A stretch of DNA of 64,000 nucleotides, taken from Asticcacaulis aquaticus. Lineage in GTDB: Bacteria > Pseudomonadota > Alphaproteobacteria > Caulobacterales > Caulobacteraceae. Every line of letters starts with the position of its first letter. Position 1 is the stretch's first letter. The stretch lies in assembly GCF_028550415.1 (NCBI RefSeq), contig NZ_JAQQKX010000005.1, positions 1-64,000 of the forward strand, given 5' to 3'. Shown piece after piece: positions 61,070 to 64,000 of the stretch. The position numbers were made by a program, and so were the translations under genes. Below the pieces are notes generated by a model. That model was not told the DNA's origin. It searched no databases and saw only the letters and a list, made by a program, of their open reading frames with translations.

Positions 61070-61261
61070 TTCCTCCCTGGCTATGCCGAGGAGCCGGGCT
61101 GCCGGTGCCGGGGACCGCTTTGCGAAGCAAAGGGGTGGTGGGGCATCTTGCTTACTAAGATTCCACGTCTTCTATAGAAAGTAAGCAAGAACCCCCACCA
61201 CCACATCTCACTCACTGCGTTCGCTCGTGCGGTCCCCCTCCCCAGCAAGCTGGGGAGGTAT
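61070..61261. repeat. Composite inverted repeat, ATACCTCCCC family, copy 3
   Basis: The two halves mirror each other: GGGGACCGCTTTGCGAAGC with GGGGTGGTGGGG on the left, and CCCCCACCACCACATC with GCGGTCCCCCTCCCC on the right. At the centre, CTTGCTTACT faces AGTAAGCAAG. It ends GGGGAGGTAT. The 441-bp gap between mnmA and flgL contains this, a terminator at 61271, and otherwise nothing I can identify. Confidence 0.75.
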
Positions 61262-61270
61262 AAAATCAAC

Positions 61271-61305
61271 AAAGGCTCCGCCTTACGACGGAGCCTTTTT
61301 GCTTT
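61271..61305. terminator. Hairpin terminator downstream of flgL
   Basis: AAAGGCTCCG and CGGAGCCTTT pair around CCTTACGA, with T tracts on both strands. It lies 143 bp beyond the flgL stop and directly after the composite repeat. Confidence 0.75.
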
Positions 61306-61447
61306 TGCATCCCGAATGGGCGGTTCGTGACCTAGGACGTGAACTGCCGACATTCCGATGGCCCCACACGGGGTCTTTTCATGTGGATTAACCACACATC
61401 TATCTTACGCCTTACGGGTACGGCGCGAAACTCACATTCCGGTGACT

Positions 61448-62365
61448 CTACCGCAGCAGATCGAGCAAGGACGTGCTGCGCAGGTTCGAGACGACCTGCG
61501 CCGAGGCCTGAACGGCCAGTTGGGCCTGTTCCAGTCGCGTATAGGCTTCGGCCATGTTGACGTCGGTCTTGTCTGAAATCAGGTTTTCCAGACTTGAGGC
61601 CTGGGATTCCAGCGACGTCATCGTATTGTCGACGCGGTTCTGGAACGTGCCGTTGAGCGCGGTGGCGTCGATCATCTTGTCGTAGGCGGCACCGAGCTTG
61701 GTCGCCATGTCCTGCATGAAGGTTTGCTGGGCTTCGGTCATCTTGCCGGTCATCGGCTGATTGGCGTCGGCGAACTGCTTGATCTGACGGAACAGGTCGG
61801 CGGCTTCACCGCCCAGATCGCTGGCCAGCATACCGGTTTGCAGGGTGGTCGTGCCGTCGATCTTCGACGTCTTCTTCACCGTGCCGTTGGCAAAGGCCGT
61901 CGCCGAGGTCGTGGCCGCCAGCTCGTCGAGATTGTTGGCCGCCAGAGGCAGGGTATCCTCGCGCCCGCCGCTGAACAGGTACGAGCCCTGATGCTTGTAG
62001 TTGATCCCGTCGGCAAAGGCCATGTAGCTCGATTGCAGGGTGGTCATCAGCGAGTCGAGGCTGTCGGTGGCGATGGCGTTCTGGATGCCTTCCTTGGCCG
62101 TCATGATGCCGTCGCTGGCGCGTTCCAGCGCCACGTTCTGGCTGTCGAGGCGGTCGGAAACGCTCTTGGCGACTTCGGTATAGCCGTTGGTGCGGGTGAG
62201 CGACGACTGATAGGCGGCGATGACTTCGGACGAGCGCCCGTAACCGCCGAGGTCCGACGCGATCTTCTGCGACGAGACCTGATTATTGGCCTCGTTCTGA
62301 CGGTTCTGCGCCTGCATCAGGTTGGAAAGCGCGTTGTTCCAGATCTGTCCGGTCGAGATACGCAT
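61448..62365 (-). CDS. flgL: Flagellar hook-associated protein 3 (FlgL)
   Basis: This 305-residue protein links the hook to the filament. It has the flagellin-like N-terminal helices (MRISTGQIWNNALSNLMQA, NNQVSSQKIASDLGG) and a matching C-terminal helix (QAQLAVQASAQVVSNLR). The middle region is shorter than in enterobacteria, as usual in alphaproteobacteria. AAGGACAAGG precedes ATG 62365, and the gene lies 10 bp after flgK, so both are in one operon. Confidence 0.95.
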   Translation of the reverse strand: MRISTGQIWNNALSNLMQAQNRQNEANNQVSSQKIASDLGGYGRSSEVIAAYQSSLTRTNGYTEVAKSVSDRLDSQNVALERASDGIMTAKEGIQNAIATDSLDSLMTTLQSSYMAFADGINYKHQGSYLFSGGREDTLPLAANNLDELAATTSATAFANGTVKKTSKIDGTTTLQTGMLASDLGGEAADLFRQIKQFADANQPMTGKMTEAQQTFMQDMATKLGAAYDKMIDATALNGTFQNRVDNTMTSLESQASSLENLISDKTDVNMAEAYTRLEQAQLAVQASAQVVSNLRSTSLLDLLR

Positions 62366-62375
62366 GACCTTGTCC

Positions 62376-64000
62376 TTAAATTAGATTGAGCAGGACGTCG
62401 TACATGTCCTTCGCTGCCTGGATCAGGCGCGAAGAGGCGCTGTAGGCCTGCTGGAAGGTGGTCAGATTGACCAGCTCTTCATCGAGATTGACGCCTTCGG
62501 TGGCGCTGCGGCGGGCGGTGGTTTCGGATGACAGGGCCTGAGCGCCCTCCATCCGGCTCTTGGCGGTCGAGGCGAGCGTGCCGACCTGACCGGCGAGGTC
62601 GGCGGCGTAACGCGTCAGGCTCGATGTGCCCCCGGCGTTGTAACCGGCCTTCTGGAAGGTGACGCTGGCCGAACCGATGGCGGCCATGGCCTGACCGCCG
62701 GTGCCGTCGCCCGACACAAGCGCCGGGCTTCCGGCGGCGGCGTTGAGATTGACCTTGGCGAGCGACAGGCGGTCGAGATTGCTGAGCACCGTCGGGTTGA
62801 CGGTGAGGCCGCCCGCGCGTTCCGCCGCGGCACCGCCGAGGCCGAAAAAATCGCTGAACGAGGCGCCGCCGGTCCCGAGGCGGGCGGTGGTGTCGTCACC
62901 GATATTGAGCGTATTGGCCGGATTGCCAAAACCCTTGAACGACAAAGCGCCGGTCGACGGATTGAGCGAGAAGGTGCCGTATCGCCCCAGCCCGTTCGTC
63001 GAATCGTTCAGCGTATTGACCAGATCGGTCATGGTGCCGCCGGCGGGGAAGGCGACATCGACATTGGTCAGCTTCTTGCCGTCGCCGCTGGCCAGCTGGA
63101 AGCCGACCGTGCCGCTGTCGAACCCGTGCGAAGAGGTGGGCGTCAGGCCGGTATTGTAGTCGAGTGCCGCCGGCGACGTGATAATGTCGTTGAGGCCGAA
63201 ATAGTGCGAGAACCCCTTGCCCAGCTTGGCCGAGCCCGTGGTGGCGTCGTCAGCCACGGCGACCCCGTAGCCCGCGCCCGCCGACAGGCTGAGCTTGCCG
63301 CCGGTAAAGCTGACCGAACCGTAGGCCCCCAGCGCACCGCTGACGTCGCTTTCGAAACTGGCAGCGGAAAACGGCGCGGCGGCCCCGCCGTCGACCGACA
63401 TCTGCATGGTCGAGAAGTCGAGCTGGACTTCGCGGGCGATCGTGCCGTCTGCGTTGGCGATGACGATATTGGTCGTGCCGGTAAAGCCGTTCAGGGCTTC
63501 GGGCAGGGTCTGGCTCAGGGCTTTCCCGGTCAGCGACGAGGGCGCAGGCACGGCGGTGGCGGCGTTATGCGCGGCGTTCAGCTTGTCGGCATAGACCGAC
63601 ATATATTCCGACAGCTGATCGGCGACGGCGGTGGAATCCTTGTCGCGCACGTCCAGAAGCCCGCGCAGTTCGCCCGACCCGACGTGGTCGGCAAAGTCAC
63701 GCTTTTCACCGTTCGGGCCGGTGACGATGATCGAATTGAAGCTGCTTTCGGCGGTGACGGGGTTGGTCGGCGTATAGCTGAGCGAGGCCTGCTGATCCCC
63801 GGCCAGCACCATGCCCGACGTCGTGCGCACCGTGACGCCGCCATTGGGGTTGGTGGTGACCTGAACGTCGATCAGCTTGGACAACTGGTCGATATAGGTC
63901 GACTGGCTGGTCTGGGCGCCGCTGGCGTCGCCGCCGGAAATATTGGCCTGAGAAATGGTCGGATTGAGGTCCGAAATATTCTTGATCAGTTCGTTGATCG
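62376..64000 (-). CDS. flgK: Flagellar hook-associated protein 1 (FlgK), partial
   Basis: The frame runs in from the right edge without a stop or a convincing start, giving 541 C-terminal residues. The end (NLDEELVNLTTFQQAYSAS, then RLIQAAKDMYDVLLNLI) is the FlgK signature. NPNGGVTVRTTSGMVLAGD and RGLLDVRDKDS are also characteristic. The N-terminus is outside the window. It heads the flgK-flgL operon visible here and probably lies in a larger flagellar cluster. Confidence 0.95.
   Translation of the reverse strand, partial: INELIKNISDLNPTISQANISGGDASGAQTSQSTYIDQLSKLIDVQVTTNPNGGVTVRTTSGMVLAGDQQASLSYTPTNPVTAESSFNSIIVTGPNGEKRDFADHVGSGELRGLLDVRDKDSTAVADQLSEYMSVYADKLNAAHNAATAVPAPSSLTGKALSQTLPEALNGFTGTTNIVIANADGTIAREVQLDFSTMQMSVDGGAAAPFSAASFESDVSGALGAYGSVSFTGGKLSLSAGAGYGVAVADDATTGSAKLGKGFSHYFGLNDIITSPAALDYNTGLTPTSSHGFDSGTVGFQLASGDGKKLTNVDVAFPAGGTMTDLVNTLNDSTNGLGRYGTFSLNPSTGALSFKGFGNPANTLNIGDDTTARLGTGGASFSDFFGLGGAAAERAGGLTVNPTVLSNLDRLSLAKVNLNAAAGSPALVSGDGTGGQAMAAIGSASVTFQKAGYNAGGTSSLTRYAADLAGQVGTLASTAKSRMEGAQALSSETTARRSATEGVNLDEELVNLTTFQQAYSASSRLIQAAKDMYDVLLNLI

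Overview
The window is a gene-dense, high-GC stretch of an alphaproteobacterial chromosome. The gene set fits Caulobacterales, and my best guess is Asticcacaulis or a close relative: alpha-type FlgK/FlgL, ftsE-ftsX beside a zinc-ribbon membrane protein, a phasin with 3-hydroxybutyrate dehydrogenase, and scattered plant-polysaccharide genes. The genus is an inference from content, not proven. I see no rRNA, transposase, integrase, prophage or CRISPR array, and one tRNA.

Layout. 1-5.1 kb: a sugar-acid locus (partial GguC/AraD1-type gene, FCD-type GntR regulator), a small DUF1328 protein, an orphan KdpE-like regulator and a GH97 alpha-glucosidase. 5.3-11 kb: two two-component systems flanking a solitary PemK/MazF-like toxin gene. 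11.1-12.6 kb: two CTAG-ended hairpins, then phasin and bdhA (PHB metabolism). 12.6-19 kb: Atm1-like ABC exporter, rhamnogalacturonan acetylesterase, PP2C-kinase fusion and a soluble chemoreceptor. 19-24.7 kb: mobA, hpt, zinc-ribbon protein, and the chain ftsE-ftsX-ydcF-plsC. 24.7-29.6 kb: a six-cysteine exported peptide, an operon of two DUF2059-like exported proteins plus a coupled 38-residue peptide, and secA. 29.9-38 kb: housekeeping genes (PpiC-type lipoprotein, argJ, mutT, methyltransferase, comF, grxC, nitrilase-like amidohydrolase, DUF1178). 38-44.4 kb: DsbD-like reductase, then GH2 and GH43 enzymes. 44.5-49.6 kb: membrane chemoreceptor, degenerate TraB/GumN protein, and a five-gene chain of four related small membrane proteins ending in an XRE regulator. 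49.7-54 kb: cyclophilin lipoprotein with an LRR-kinase, ABC-F ATPase and tRNA-Met. 54-64 kb: glycosyltransferase, Lrp regulator, exported proteins, HxlR regulator, mnmA, flgL and partial flgK.

How the genes work together. The GH97, GH2, GH43, acetylesterase and GguC genes point to use of plant alpha-glucans, galactans, arabinans/xylans and pectin, with FCD-type GntR control suggested by small palindromes. Phasin and bdhA indicate PHB storage. SecA, the PpiC lipoprotein, the cyclophilin lipoprotein and the DsbD-like protein form an envelope-protein export and folding group.

The most unusual content is (i) the 49.6-47.4 kb operon, in which four paralogous four-helix membrane proteins and an XRE regulator are joined by three consecutive TGATG stop/start overlaps behind a strong AT-rich promoter; (ii) several families of structured intergenic repeats, including a perfect 32-nt inverted repeat, paired CTAG-ended hairpins, and a bipartite repeat whose ends supply the stop codons of both neighbouring genes; and (iii) two overlooked small exported or membrane peptides.
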